Assembly (NCBI GenBank): GCA_964477345.1
Contig: CAYZDL010000027.1
Span: 1 to 11,759, forward strand
Reading direction: 5' to 3'
DNA length: 11,759 nucleotides
Origin: JAJZEO01 sp964477345
GTDB lineage: Bacteria > Chlamydiota > Chlamydiia > Chlamydiales > 2-12-FULL-49-11
Shown: piece after piece, positions 1 to 6,864 of the stretch
Numbering within the stretch: the first letter of the stretch is position 1
Layout: every line of letters begins with the position of its first letter
Notes under the pieces: generated by a model
Told to the model about the DNA's origin: nothing
The model's database searches: none
Seen by the model: only the letters and a program-made list of their open reading frames with translations
Translations under genes and position numbers: made by a program

Positions 1-114
1 TCATAAACAGAATTAGTGGTCGATCTTGAATGAAAAGAAGTTACTTGCTCACTTAGAGGCCTTTTAAAAAAAGAGAAAGCCAATCAAAAACGGATCATCG
101 CCATAGGTGATTTT
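1..114 (+). pseudogene. rsgA: Disrupted 5' coding part of rsgA (OB-fold)
   Basis: In the reading frame of the downstream GTPase this stretch translates as TELVVDLE, stop (TGA 31-33), KEVTCSLRGLLKKEK, then AIGDFV. This looks like the N-terminal OB-fold of RsgA, whose usual pattern is a short strand, a C-x-LRG-x-L-K motif and a VGD motif. A second stop (TAA) sits at 4-6. Similarity to the family appears to continue on both sides of the TGA, so the stop looks recent, or is a sequencing error, rather than a true gene boundary. Between the TGA and the GTG at 115 there is no ATG, GTG or TTG in this frame. The rest of the N-terminus lies outside the window. Confidence 0.55.
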
Positions 115-885
115 GTGATTGTTGATGAACGAGGTCAGGTAGCCTCTATTGAGGAGCGATATTCTCAGCTAACTCGAAAAGACAATCTGAGGCGTCGCCT
201 GGCACAAGTGATTGCGGCCAATATCGACCAGGTGATCATCGTCACCTCTGTGGCAGAACCCAACCTAAAACCCTCTCTCATCGACAGGTATATTATTAGT
301 GCCATTCGAGGCAACATGTCTCCATTGATCATCATTAACAAAGTCGATCTGACCAAAGAGAGAAAAGCCCTCAACGAAATCATTTGGATCTATAAAAACC
401 TGGGGATACAAGTCATTGAGATGTCTGGTATTAATCAGAAAGGGATTGATGAGCTCAAAGAAGCAATGAAAGGAAAAGCCTCTGTTTTCTCAGGGCAATC
501 GGGGGTGGGAAAGACAACACTGATCAACCTGATCGCTGGAACCGACTTTAAAACCCGAGAAGTGGTAGAAAAAACCGAGAAAGGAGTTCACACCACAACT
601 AAATCGACACTCGTAAAAATCGACGAAGAGACCTTTTGTATCGACACCCCCGGTATTAAAAGCTTTTCCCTTTGGGATGTCACTACCGATGAGCTTTCTC
701 AATATTTTTCTGACTTGCAACAATTTTCTTCAGATTGTAAATTCATTAATTGCACACATACTCATGAACCAGATTGCGGTGTGAAAAAAGCAGTCGAAGA
801 GGGAAAGATTTCTCAGCTTCGGTATGATTCATATGTAACCATAAGAGATGGCAATGACGAAGATCAAAAAAATCACTGGGAGTGA
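115..885 (+). CDS. rsgA: Ribosome small-subunit-dependent GTPase A (RsgA/YjeQ), N-terminally truncated
   Basis: Circularly permuted GTPase that acts in late maturation of the 30S ribosomal subunit. Motifs come in the permuted order typical of the family: G4 NKVD (residues 75-78), G1 P-loop GQSGVGKTT (127-135), switch I GVHTTT (157-162) and G3 DTPG (177-180). They are followed by the C-terminal zinc knuckle C-x4-C-x-H-x5-C (C208, C213, H215, C221). The 256 residues fall short of the usual 300-350 because the OB-fold is cut. GTG 115 is the first conventional start after the in-frame TGA at 31-33, but it lies inside the conserved GDFVIVDE segment. An AGGTGA 5 bases upstream could act as a ribosome site, though those bases also encode conserved family sequence. 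The GTPase and zinc domains look intact, but ribosome binding would be impaired without the OB-fold. The 3' end overlaps eno. Confidence 0.88.
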   Translation: MIVDERGQVASIEERYSQLTRKDNLRRRLAQVIAANIDQVIIVTSVAEPNLKPSLIDRYIISAIRGNMSPLIIINKVDLTKERKALNEIIWIYKNLGIQVIEMSGINQKGIDELKEAMKGKASVFSGQSGVGKTTLINLIAGTDFKTREVVEKTEKGVHTTTKSTLVKIDEETFCIDTPGIKSFSLWDVTTDELSQYFSDLQQFSSDCKFINCTHTHEPDCGVKKAVEEGKISQLRYDSYVTIRDGNDEDQKNHWE

Positions 886-2107
886 GTGTTTAGATTCCAG
901 AGGCCTCCCCACGATATGTGTAACGATACAACTTTCGAATGGGATCGAAGGCTTTGCGATGGTCCCTTCTGGCGCCTCTACCGGGAAGCATGAAGCCCTC
1001 GAGCTGCGCGATGGCGATCCTTCTAGATACTTTGGCAAAGGGGTTCTCAAAGCAATTGAGCACATTGAGTACATCATCGCTCCTGAAGTGATCGGAATGA
1101 ACATCTCCGATATTCAAGCGATTGATCGAAAAATGATTGATCTCGACGGCACCCCAAACAAATCGCGCCTTGGCGCCAATGCCATCTTAGGAGTCTCCTT
1201 AGCAGCTGCCCACACAGCAGCAAAAGATGCACACCTCCCCCTCTATCAATTTCTTGCAGCGGGCAGCCCTATTTCACTTCCCATGCCGATGATGAATATT
1301 CTCAATGGCGGTGCTCATGCGAGTAACACCGTCGATTTTCAGGAATTCATGATTATTCCCCACGGCGGCACTACAATGAAAGATCGAATTCGAATGGGAG
1401 CTGAAATCTTCCACACATTGAAGAAAATACTTGAAAAAAGAGGACTTTCGACCTCTGTTGGGGATGAAGGAGGGTTTGCTCCCAATCTCCAATCGAACGA
1501 AGAGGCTCTTCAACTCATTATCGATGCCATTGAAAAAGCTGGTTACACACCAGGAGATGAAGTCTCAATCGCCCTTGATTGCGCCGCCTCCTACCTTTAT
1601 TGCCAAAACGGTTACTTCATACACAAAAAGGGTGGCAAAACTGATGTACGTACCTCAAAAGAACAGATTGAATACCTAGCTGATCTTTGCGATCGATTTC
1701 CGATCTCCTCGATTGAAGATGGCCTCGACGAAAATGGTTGGTCTGATTGGAAAGAGATGACAACAACACTTGGAGGCAAAATCCAAATCGTCGGCGACGA
1801 TATTTTTGTGACAAACCCCAAATATTTAAAACGAGCCATCTCTGAGGAAGTGGCCAATGCGATCTTGATCAAGCCAAACCAAATCGGCACACTAACAGAA
1901 ACTCTAGAGACCATTGAGATTGCTAAAAAATCCGGCTATAAAACTATCATTTCCCATCGCTCCGGTGAAACTGAGGATACCACCATTGCCGACCTTGCCG
2001 TCGCTACCAATGCTGGCCAGATTAAAACAGGTTCTCTTTGCCGCGCAGAGCGTACCTGTAAATACAACCGCCTTCTCGCCATCGAAGCAGAGAGGTCATG
2101 GCATTGA
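854..2107 (+). CDS. eno: Enolase (phosphopyruvate hydratase)
   Basis: Glycolytic enzyme converting 2-phosphoglycerate to phosphoenolpyruvate, Mg-dependent and cytosolic. Family motifs run the full length: LDSRG near the N-terminus, the mobile loop SGASTGKHE, NGGAHASN with QEFM, and VGDEGGFAPN containing the catalytic Glu (about 205). Metal ligands are Asp about 242 (ALD), Glu about 288 (SIEDG) and Asp about 315 (GDD). The catalytic Lys is about 340 (IKPNQ), followed by SHRSGETED and GQIKTGSL. I chose ATG 854 because AAGAG at 843-847 lies 6 bases before it; ATG 848, two codons upstream, would abut that site. The gene overlaps rsgA by 32 bases, suggesting co-transcription. At about 417 residues it is roughly 10-15 short of typical enolases: it ends ERSWH right after the conserved NRLLAIEAE and lacks the usual C-terminal tail. 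Confidence 0.97.
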   Translation: MTKIKKITGSECLDSRGLPTICVTIQLSNGIEGFAMVPSGASTGKHEALELRDGDPSRYFGKGVLKAIEHIEYIIAPEVIGMNISDIQAIDRKMIDLDGTPNKSRLGANAILGVSLAAAHTAAKDAHLPLYQFLAAGSPISLPMPMMNILNGGAHASNTVDFQEFMIIPHGGTTMKDRIRMGAEIFHTLKKILEKRGLSTSVGDEGGFAPNLQSNEEALQLIIDAIEKAGYTPGDEVSIALDCAASYLYCQNGYFIHKKGGKTDVRTSKEQIEYLADLCDRFPISSIEDGLDENGWSDWKEMTTTLGGKIQIVGDDIFVTNPKYLKRAISEEVANAILIKPNQIGTLTETLETIEIAKKSGYKTIISHRSGETEDTTIADLAVATNAGQIKTGSLCRAERTCKYNRLLAIEAERSWH

Positions 2108-2120
2108 TCTAAGGCAACGG

Positions 2121-3878
2121 TTATAAAAAGCCGCCAGCCTGCATTGACCACATTTTTGCATAGAGACCCTTTTTAGAAAGAAGTTCTGCATGAGTCCCCT
2201 CCTCGACAATCACCCCTTCTTTAAAAACAAGAATCCGATCCAAGTGTGAAAGTGTTGAAAGACGATGGGCGATCACAATTGTGGTTCGACCTTCCATCAA
2301 ATGCTTTAAGCTATCTTGAATGAAACGCTCAGTAATCGAATCTAATGCTGATGTCGCCTCATCGAGAATCAAAATCGGTGCCTTAGCAAGGATCGCTCTT
2401 GCAATTGCAATTCTTTGCTTTTCTCCCCCAGAAAGTTTTGTTCCCCTTTCCCCAACTTTTGTGTCATATCCTTGAGGCTTTTTTTGAATAAACTCATCGC
2501 AGTGGGCCAACTTTGCAGCATGAATGATCTCTTCTTCACTACAATCAGGATTGCTGTAACCAATGTTTTCTGCCAATGTTCTGTGAAACAAGGTCGGCTC
2601 TTGAGGAATTAGGGCTATTTGCCGTCTAAGCGATTCCAAAGTTACCTCAGCAATGTTCTGCCCATCGATTACAACCTTCCCCTCTTTGGGAGGGAAAAAA
2701 CGGAGAATTAAGTTTATTAAAGTCGATTTTCCTGCCCCCGAAAAACCGACGAGCCCTACTTTTTCTCCACCTTTGATCTTCAAGGATTTATTTTCGAAAA
2801 GTTTCTTTTCCCCGTACTGAAAGGAGACAGCATTGAAGACGATTTCTCCCTCTTTGATAACCAAACTACGTGCCTTAGGTTTATCTCCCAAGTCATTTTC
2901 ATCCTTCATGGGTAAGTAGCCTTGTTTCATGATCCCAAGGGCTTGAAAGAGGGTGGGGAAAGCCATTCCAACATTCCATAAAACCATCGAAAAATTCCAG
3001 GTCGTCGAATATACCTGAACCACTTGCCCTGTTGTGACAAGTCCCTGTATCCACAGATAAACCACTGAACCAAAAATACCGATAATGATCGCAAAAAAGT
3101 AAAAGATCGAGGTGTAACATCTCACCTTTTCCATGTATTGTTTTGCCTCTATAGCGGCCTTTTGCTCTGTGGCTTGGAATAACTCTACGATCTTCTTTTC
3201 CTGCCGGAAACGATAAAAAAGGTTCACCGCAAAATTGTTTGTCAAACTATCGACAATCTTACCTACAAGAGTCGTCCGAGCTAGTCCATGAAGCTGTTCA
3301 AATTTCGTGATCGAACCTGTAAATTTGAGACAAATACCGACGTGAACAATCGTCCAAAAAACCAAAACTAATGAGAAAATCGGATTGACAAACCAAAGGA
3401 AAACGGCACCCAAGAGACAGGTCGAAATAGCAGGAATGATCGGCCAAAACAATTGATCGATAAAAAGCTCTACCTGAGTTGTCATGTCGGTCATCTTATT
3501 GGCTAAGCTTCCCGCAAATCGTTCATTAAAATAGTGGGGAGAGTGGTGTTGAATATGATCAAACATTGTCATTCGAATCGTTGTTTGCAACTTGGGGATC
3601 TCCTTTGCTATTAAAAACCCCATTAAACGGGATGCTGTTTCGACAAAGATCACAAGAAACACCGCACCCAGGAGGACCCATTTAATCGCATCCCAAGCTC
3701 CCGATCGATCCGATTCAAAACGACCAAAAGTCTGGATGAGTAGATTCAAGATGTAGGGCCATAACAAGGCATCAAGAGGCCATGCCAAAGAATCTAACAC
3801 AAAAATTGCAAAAAATTTTCTCTTCTGCGATCGCATTGAACGCCAGACGAAACCAAGTACTTCTTTGTAAGAGCTCAT
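2121..3878 (-). CDS. ABC exporter, fused transmembrane and ATPase domains (MsbA/multidrug type)
   Basis: A half-transporter that would dimerise in the inner membrane. The N-terminal part (about residues 20-320) has six hydrophobic spans of the type-1 exporter fold. The C-terminal nucleotide-binding domain is complete: Walker A GFSGAGKST (378-386), Q-loop IPQEP (Gln 426), signature LSGGE (482-486), Walker B ILILDEATSALD (from 502) and switch His 538 (IAHRLST). A GxPL-type substrate motif is not evident, so the cargo (lipid, drug or peptide) cannot be told. Two ATGs lie close together. The inner one (3876-3878) has AGGA 8 bases upstream, whereas for the outer one (3882-3884) the gap is only 2, so I chose the inner start. 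It converges on eno with a 13-base gap and diverges from the next gene. Confidence 0.92.
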   Translation of the reverse strand: MSSYKEVLGFVWRSMRSQKRKFFAIFVLDSLAWPLDALLWPYILNLLIQTFGRFESDRSGAWDAIKWVLLGAVFLVIFVETASRLMGFLIAKEIPKLQTTIRMTMFDHIQHHSPHYFNERFAGSLANKMTDMTTQVELFIDQLFWPIIPAISTCLLGAVFLWFVNPIFSLVLVFWTIVHVGICLKFTGSITKFEQLHGLARTTLVGKIVDSLTNNFAVNLFYRFRQEKKIVELFQATEQKAAIEAKQYMEKVRCYTSIFYFFAIIIGIFGSVVYLWIQGLVTTGQVVQVYSTTWNFSMVLWNVGMAFPTLFQALGIMKQGYLPMKDENDLGDKPKARSLVIKEGEIVFNAVSFQYGEKKLFENKSLKIKGGEKVGLVGFSGAGKSTLINLILRFFPPKEGKVVIDGQNIAEVTLESLRRQIALIPQEPTLFHRTLAENIGYSNPDCSEEEIIHAAKLAHCDEFIQKKPQGYDTKVGERGTKLSGGEKQRIAIARAILAKAPILILDEATSALDSITERFIQDSLKHLMEGRTTIVIAHRLSTLSHLDRILVFKEGVIVEEGTHAELLSKKGLYAKMWSMQAGGFL

Positions 3879-3908
3879 GACCATTTTCCTATATTATTTC
3901 GCCTTTGC

Positions 3909-3937
3909 TTGCACTAGAAGAAATATTTTGTTATAAG
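3909..3937 (+). promoter_or_regulatory. Sigma-70-type promoter for the 3947-4819 gene
   Basis: The -35 element is TTGCAC (3909-3914), followed by a 17-base spacer and the -10 element TATAAG (3932-3937). This is a close match to the major sigma consensus. Initiation would be expected at about 3943-3945, only 2-4 bases before the ATG at 3947, so the message would be leaderless or nearly so. It lies between two divergent genes. Confidence 0.6.
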
Positions 3938-3946
3938 TTACGGCTA

Positions 3947-4819
3947 ATGTTTCGCATTCTCATTATTTTAGCAATTCTCCCTTTGTGCGCCAATGATCAA
4001 CTTTTTGAAATTTGTGACCGTTATAAAAGGCACTTCTCAATTCTCAATCTCCATGCCGATGATGGGGAAACGGCCTTTCTCCTTGCCCAGAAATACCCCC
4101 ATGCTGTGATTGTTATGTCTGAGCAAGATATTGGGATCGATCAAAAAAAGGCCTCTGCCCTCTTAAATAAATGCAAAAAGGGGCCTCAGTTACCCAACTT
4201 GATCCTCCTTTCGGGACGACTTAACATCGACGACCTGATGGAGCTTTCTCAATCTGAGCATTTTGACATCATTCTGTGCGGAAAATCCCCTTACGATTTG
4301 CAATACCCGAATCATATCACCCCTAAGCAATTGATAACACATCTTCTCAAGCTCTCTTCAACCCTCATTATCGCCGAAGATCTCTACCCCTCTGAGGAGA
4401 AAACCGACATTGAAAAGGGGCTTCTCTTCAGATCAGACGCTCCCAAGATCACTTATACTTATTCACTTGAGGATTGCATCACTTATGGAAACCATTTCGA
4501 GACAGAGAAGATTTATGGGATTACCAAGTGTCCTGGTATCTCATTGATTGCATTTTTAGCTTACCGTGGTATTTGGCCCGATCCGGAAGGAATCAAGAAA
4601 CAACTAAAATACCATTTGATCTCTAAAAACTACCCCCGCGCAACACCTTGGAATACCATCATCTCAGGAGAAGTGATCAATTTCAACATCCCCCCCAATA
4701 AAGCTCCCTACTCTTCTGACCCCCTAAGTCCTACCCTTTGGGAAATATTCGACCTTTTATTTGAGAGCAAAAGCAAACGTGAAATGCGCGAGCTTATCCA
4801 AACCAACTATTTCGACTAA
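3947..4819 (+). CDS. Exported protein with degenerate methyltransferase-like fold
   Basis: I do not recognise a specific family. The first residues (MFRILIILAILPLCA) look like a short signal peptide with possible cleavage after residue 15. A Rossmann-like pattern follows: ILNLHADDGETAFLLAQ (about 32-48) aligns in shape with class I SAM-dependent methyltransferase motif I, but the glycine-rich GxGxG loop is replaced by HADDG. The acidic strand end is SE (58-59), and FDIILCG (106-112) resembles the later D-containing strand. Cofactor binding is therefore doubtful. The reading frame can be extended to a TTG at 3905, but that would run through the promoter, so I prefer ATG 3947. No Shine-Dalgarno site is visible. 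The stop lies 6 bases from the end of the convergent peroxiredoxin gene. Confidence 0.75.
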   Translation: MFRILIILAILPLCANDQLFEICDRYKRHFSILNLHADDGETAFLLAQKYPHAVIVMSEQDIGIDQKKASALLNKCKKGPQLPNLILLSGRLNIDDLMELSQSEHFDIILCGKSPYDLQYPNHITPKQLITHLLKLSSTLIIAEDLYPSEEKTDIEKGLLFRSDAPKITYTYSLEDCITYGNHFETEKIYGITKCPGISLIAFLAYRGIWPDPEGIKKQLKYHLISKNYPRATPWNTIISGEVINFNIPPNKAPYSSDPLSPTLWEIFDLLFESKSKREMRELIQTNYFD

Positions 4820-4825
4820 TCGGAA

Positions 4826-5410
4826 TCATTTATCGAAGTAATCTTTTAGACCTTGGACGGTCGGGTTCATCGATTTCCCCCCTTTTTGCCACCCTGCAGG
4901 ACAAACTTCCCCATGTGCTTCGACATGCTGTAGAGCATCGAGAAGACGGAGAATCTCATCAATACTTCTTCCTAATGGCAAATCATTGACAGAAGAGTGG
5001 CGAATCACCCCAGCTTTATCTACGAGAAAAGTGGCCCTGTAAGAACAGCCTTGATCTTCCTTAAGGACCTCAAAAGCCCTGGAGATCTCTTTCTTAATAT
5101 CCGACAACAGAGGATAGGTTACACCTTGAATTCCCCCCTTTTGCATCGGCGTCTCTAGCCAAGCTAGGTGAGAGTAGACCGAATCGACAGAACAACCAAC
5201 TACCTGGCATCCTCTTTTTGTAAATTCGGGCAATTTATCTTGAAATGCATGCAATTCCGTGGGACAAACAAACGTGAAATCTGAGGGGTAAAAAAATATG
5301 ATCAGATAACGACCCACGAGATCACCCAAACAGAAATTCTCATTGATCTCTTTTCCATCGATGACAGCTGAACAATGTAAATCGGGGATATTGTTTCCTA
5401 CTTGACTCAT
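4826..5410 (-). CDS. ahpC: Typical 2-Cys peroxiredoxin (AhpC/TSA family)
   Basis: Thiol peroxidase that reduces hydrogen peroxide, organic peroxides and peroxynitrite in the cytosol. The peroxidatic Cys49 sits in FTFVCPTE and the resolving Cys170 in GEVCPAGW, so both residues of the typical 2-Cys mechanism are present. FYPSDFTF, YPLLSD and NDLPLGRSI are strongly conserved, and the chain ends with the YF helix motif (DYFDK). The 194-residue length is normal. The start codon overlaps the stop of the upstream hydrolase gene as ATGA, indicating translational coupling. Its own reductant (an AhpF or thioredoxin partner) is not encoded in the window. Confidence 0.95.
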   Translation of the reverse strand: MSQVGNNIPDLHCSAVIDGKEINENFCLGDLVGRYLIIFFYPSDFTFVCPTELHAFQDKLPEFTKRGCQVVGCSVDSVYSHLAWLETPMQKGGIQGVTYPLLSDIKKEISRAFEVLKEDQGCSYRATFLVDKAGVIRHSSVNDLPLGRSIDEILRLLDALQHVEAHGEVCPAGWQKGGKSMNPTVQGLKDYFDK

Positions 5411-6021
5411 GAATAATGCCTCCTTTCTTCACCAACAGTTGTTTTTTTTCCATGACCTGAATAGATGACTACATCATCCCCTAAACCAATTATTTTCTCA
5501 ATCGATTGAAACAAATCAGCCTCATTGCACCCCGGTAAATCGGTTCTGCCTCTCCCTCTTCGAAAAATCAGATCACCGCTAAAGACTATTTTTTCATTTG
5601 GTAAATAGAGACTCACACTCCCCGGACTGTGACCTGGGGTATCGATCACATTCATCTGTATCGATCCGACACGGAGAACATCGCTCTCACCAATCATTTG
5701 ATCCGCCTCGACCCCCTCGGTAGGTACAAATAAAGGAATTCCGTCACTTCCAGGGAGAGAAAGATTTTTTCGATCCTTATGATGAACCAAAATCCTTGGA
5801 GAAAATTTCTCGTGGACCCTTTTCAAATCACCGATATGATCAAAATGAGAGTGGGTCAAAATCACCGTCTCCAACTTCAGATCTTTCTCATCGACAAACT
5901 GAGAAATCGCATCAAATGCCCCATGGACGCAATCGATTAAACAGCAGATCCCCTGCTCCTCATCACCTATAACATAGCAATTAGTCTTGAAGAGACCACC
6001 GGTAAACATTTTAAAAATCAT
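5407..6021 (-). CDS. Metallo-beta-lactamase-fold hydrolase (glyoxalase II-like)
   Basis: A 204-residue zinc hydrolase of the MBL superfamily. Metal ligands are all present: THSHFDH (H57, H59, D61, H62), H131 in DTPGHSPGS, D150 in FSGDLIF and H190 in YSGHG. The domain fills the whole chain, with no C-terminal glyoxalase II extension, so it belongs to the short GloB-like/YcbL type. Thioester hydrolysis is likely but the substrate is unknown. ATG 6019-6021 is supported by AGGA 8 bases upstream. It is the first gene of a two-gene unit with the peroxiredoxin, whose start overlaps this stop. That context hints at a role in detoxification of reactive carbonyl or sulfur compounds, or of oxidants. Confidence 0.9.
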   Translation of the reverse strand: MIFKMFTGGLFKTNCYVIGDEEQGICCLIDCVHGAFDAISQFVDEKDLKLETVILTHSHFDHIGDLKRVHEKFSPRILVHHKDRKNLSLPGSDGIPLFVPTEGVEADQMIGESDVLRVGSIQMNVIDTPGHSPGSVSLYLPNEKIVFSGDLIFRRGRGRTDLPGCNEADLFQSIEKIIGLGDDVVIYSGHGKKTTVGEERRHYS

Positions 6022-6127
6022 CGGCTTTCCTATAAACCTGATAAAAAGAAAGTGGATGACATAACATTATCACTTTATAGGAGAAATTTCTAGAAAAAAC
6101 CGCAGCGCCAAGGGTAGCATAAAGAAT

Positions 6128-6201
6128 CGCGCTGGGCAGGACTCGAACCTACAACCTCCTGATCCGTAGTCAGGTGCTCTATCCGATTGAGCTACCAGCG
6201 C
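6128..6201 (-). tRNA. tRNA-Arg (anticodon ACG)
   Basis: A 74-base cloverleaf. The acceptor stem GCGCTGG pairs with CCAGCGC and the discriminator base is G. The D-arm is GCTC/GAGC, and the anticodon stem CCTGA/TCAGG encloses the loop CTACGGA with anticodon ACG. The variable loop has 5 bases and the T-arm loop is TTCGAGT. The anticodon's first A is expected to be converted to inosine and to read CGU, CGC and CGA. The 3' CCA is not encoded (ATTC follows). Confidence 0.97.
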
Positions 6202-6202
6202 A

Positions 6203-6231
6203 TTGTAAGAAAACCACACCCCGTGTATCAT
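6203..6231 (+). promoter_or_regulatory. Candidate promoter for the prmA-to-ndk gene run
   Basis: TTGTAA (6203-6208) and TATCAT (6226-6231) are separated by exactly 17 bases and lie 33 bases before the prmA ATG. Each box is one or two bases off consensus. It starts right beside the 5' end of the minus-strand tRNA gene. Predicted from sequence only. Confidence 0.4.
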
Positions 6232-6264
6232 CTCCTATATGGTCGTTTTTGAGCAAGAGGTTTT

Positions 6265-6864
6265 ATGCAAATTAACTGGGAAGAAATTTGGTCGTATCAC
6301 GCTCCTCATCACCAAAACGGTTATTCAAAAATCCCTTTGAAAAATGGAAGTCACTTAGTTTTAAAGGCGGGGCCTGGGTTTGGCGATCTCTCACATCCAA
6401 CAACCTCTCTTTGTCTAAACTTTCTTTTAGAGTTAGATTTTACCACCTGTGTCGATATGGGGACAGGGACGGGAATCTTGGCGATTGCTGCCGCTCTTTT
6501 GGGAGCCAAAAGGGTCTATGCCTATGAGATTGACCCCGATTCAATCCTCCACGCACAAGAAAATATTGCTTTAAACGGTGTCGAAAATTCAGTTATACTC
6601 AACCCTGACCTCCCTCCCCCTTCTTTTGATCTTCTCCTTCTCAACATGATTTCTTCGGAGCAACAAGCAGCCCTAGAATCGCACCCTTTCCTTTCTAACT
6701 CGAATCATACAAGAATCGTTTCGGGAATTCTGAGCGAACAAGAAAATGGCTACCTAAAAAATGCCTCTCATGGGAAAATCGTCTCTCGGAAACAAGAGGG
6801 AGACTGGATTGCCTATAGATTTTTCCATTCACAAAGGGTGGATTCCCGCCCCAGCCGAACCTGA
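6265..6864 (+). CDS. prmA: PrmA-like protein methyltransferase (ribosomal protein L11 type), short form
   Basis: Class I SAM-dependent methyltransferase. PGFGDLSHPTTSLCL (about 37-51) corresponds to the PrmA-family segment that precedes the SAM site (classically FGTGxHPTT). Motif I is VDMGTGTGIL (63-72), the acidic ribose-binding strand end is YEID (87-90), and LLLLNMI (123-129) sits at the catalytic DxxxxNI position. At 199 residues it lacks most of the N-terminal substrate-recruiting domain of the roughly 290-residue PrmA, so the target may be L11 or another protein. AAGAGG lies 4 bases before the ATG. The last 56 bases overlap the next gene. First gene of a plus-strand run of four. Confidence 0.75.
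   Translation: MQINWEEIWSYHAPHHQNGYSKIPLKNGSHLVLKAGPGFGDLSHPTTSLCLNFLLELDFTTCVDMGTGTGILAIAAALLGAKRVYAYEIDPDSILHAQENIALNGVENSVILNPDLPPPSFDLLLLNMISSEQQAALESHPFLSNSNHTRIVSGILSEQENGYLKNASHGKIVSRKQEGDWIAYRFFHSQRVDSRPSRT

Noticed and set aside
31..33. TGA read as a sense codon (recoding) in rsgA.
   Set aside because: TGA is used as the normal stop of rsgA, eno and other genes here, and no recoding signal or cysteine/tryptophan/selenocysteine expectation exists at this site.
3905..3946. Upstream TTG start adding 14 residues to the exported methyltransferase-like protein.
   Set aside because: The added codons coincide with the -35 and -10 boxes, no ribosome site precedes the TTG, and the extension would bury the signal peptide.
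6082..6091. Ten-base palindrome AGAAATTTCT between the tRNA gene and the MBL hydrolase gene.
   Set aside because: Short A/T-rich palindromes arise by chance; it has no partner site and is not clearly placed against a promoter.
5407..6201. tRNA-Arg as an integration site for a mobile element.
   Set aside because: No integrase gene, no duplicated tRNA 3' end and no direct repeat is visible on either side within the window.
6761..6808. ATG start for the HExxH membrane protein, giving a longer overlap with prmA.
   Set aside because: No ribosome site precedes it, while TTG 6809 has AGGGAG at ideal spacing; the extra residues are only prmA codons in another frame. Not excluded.
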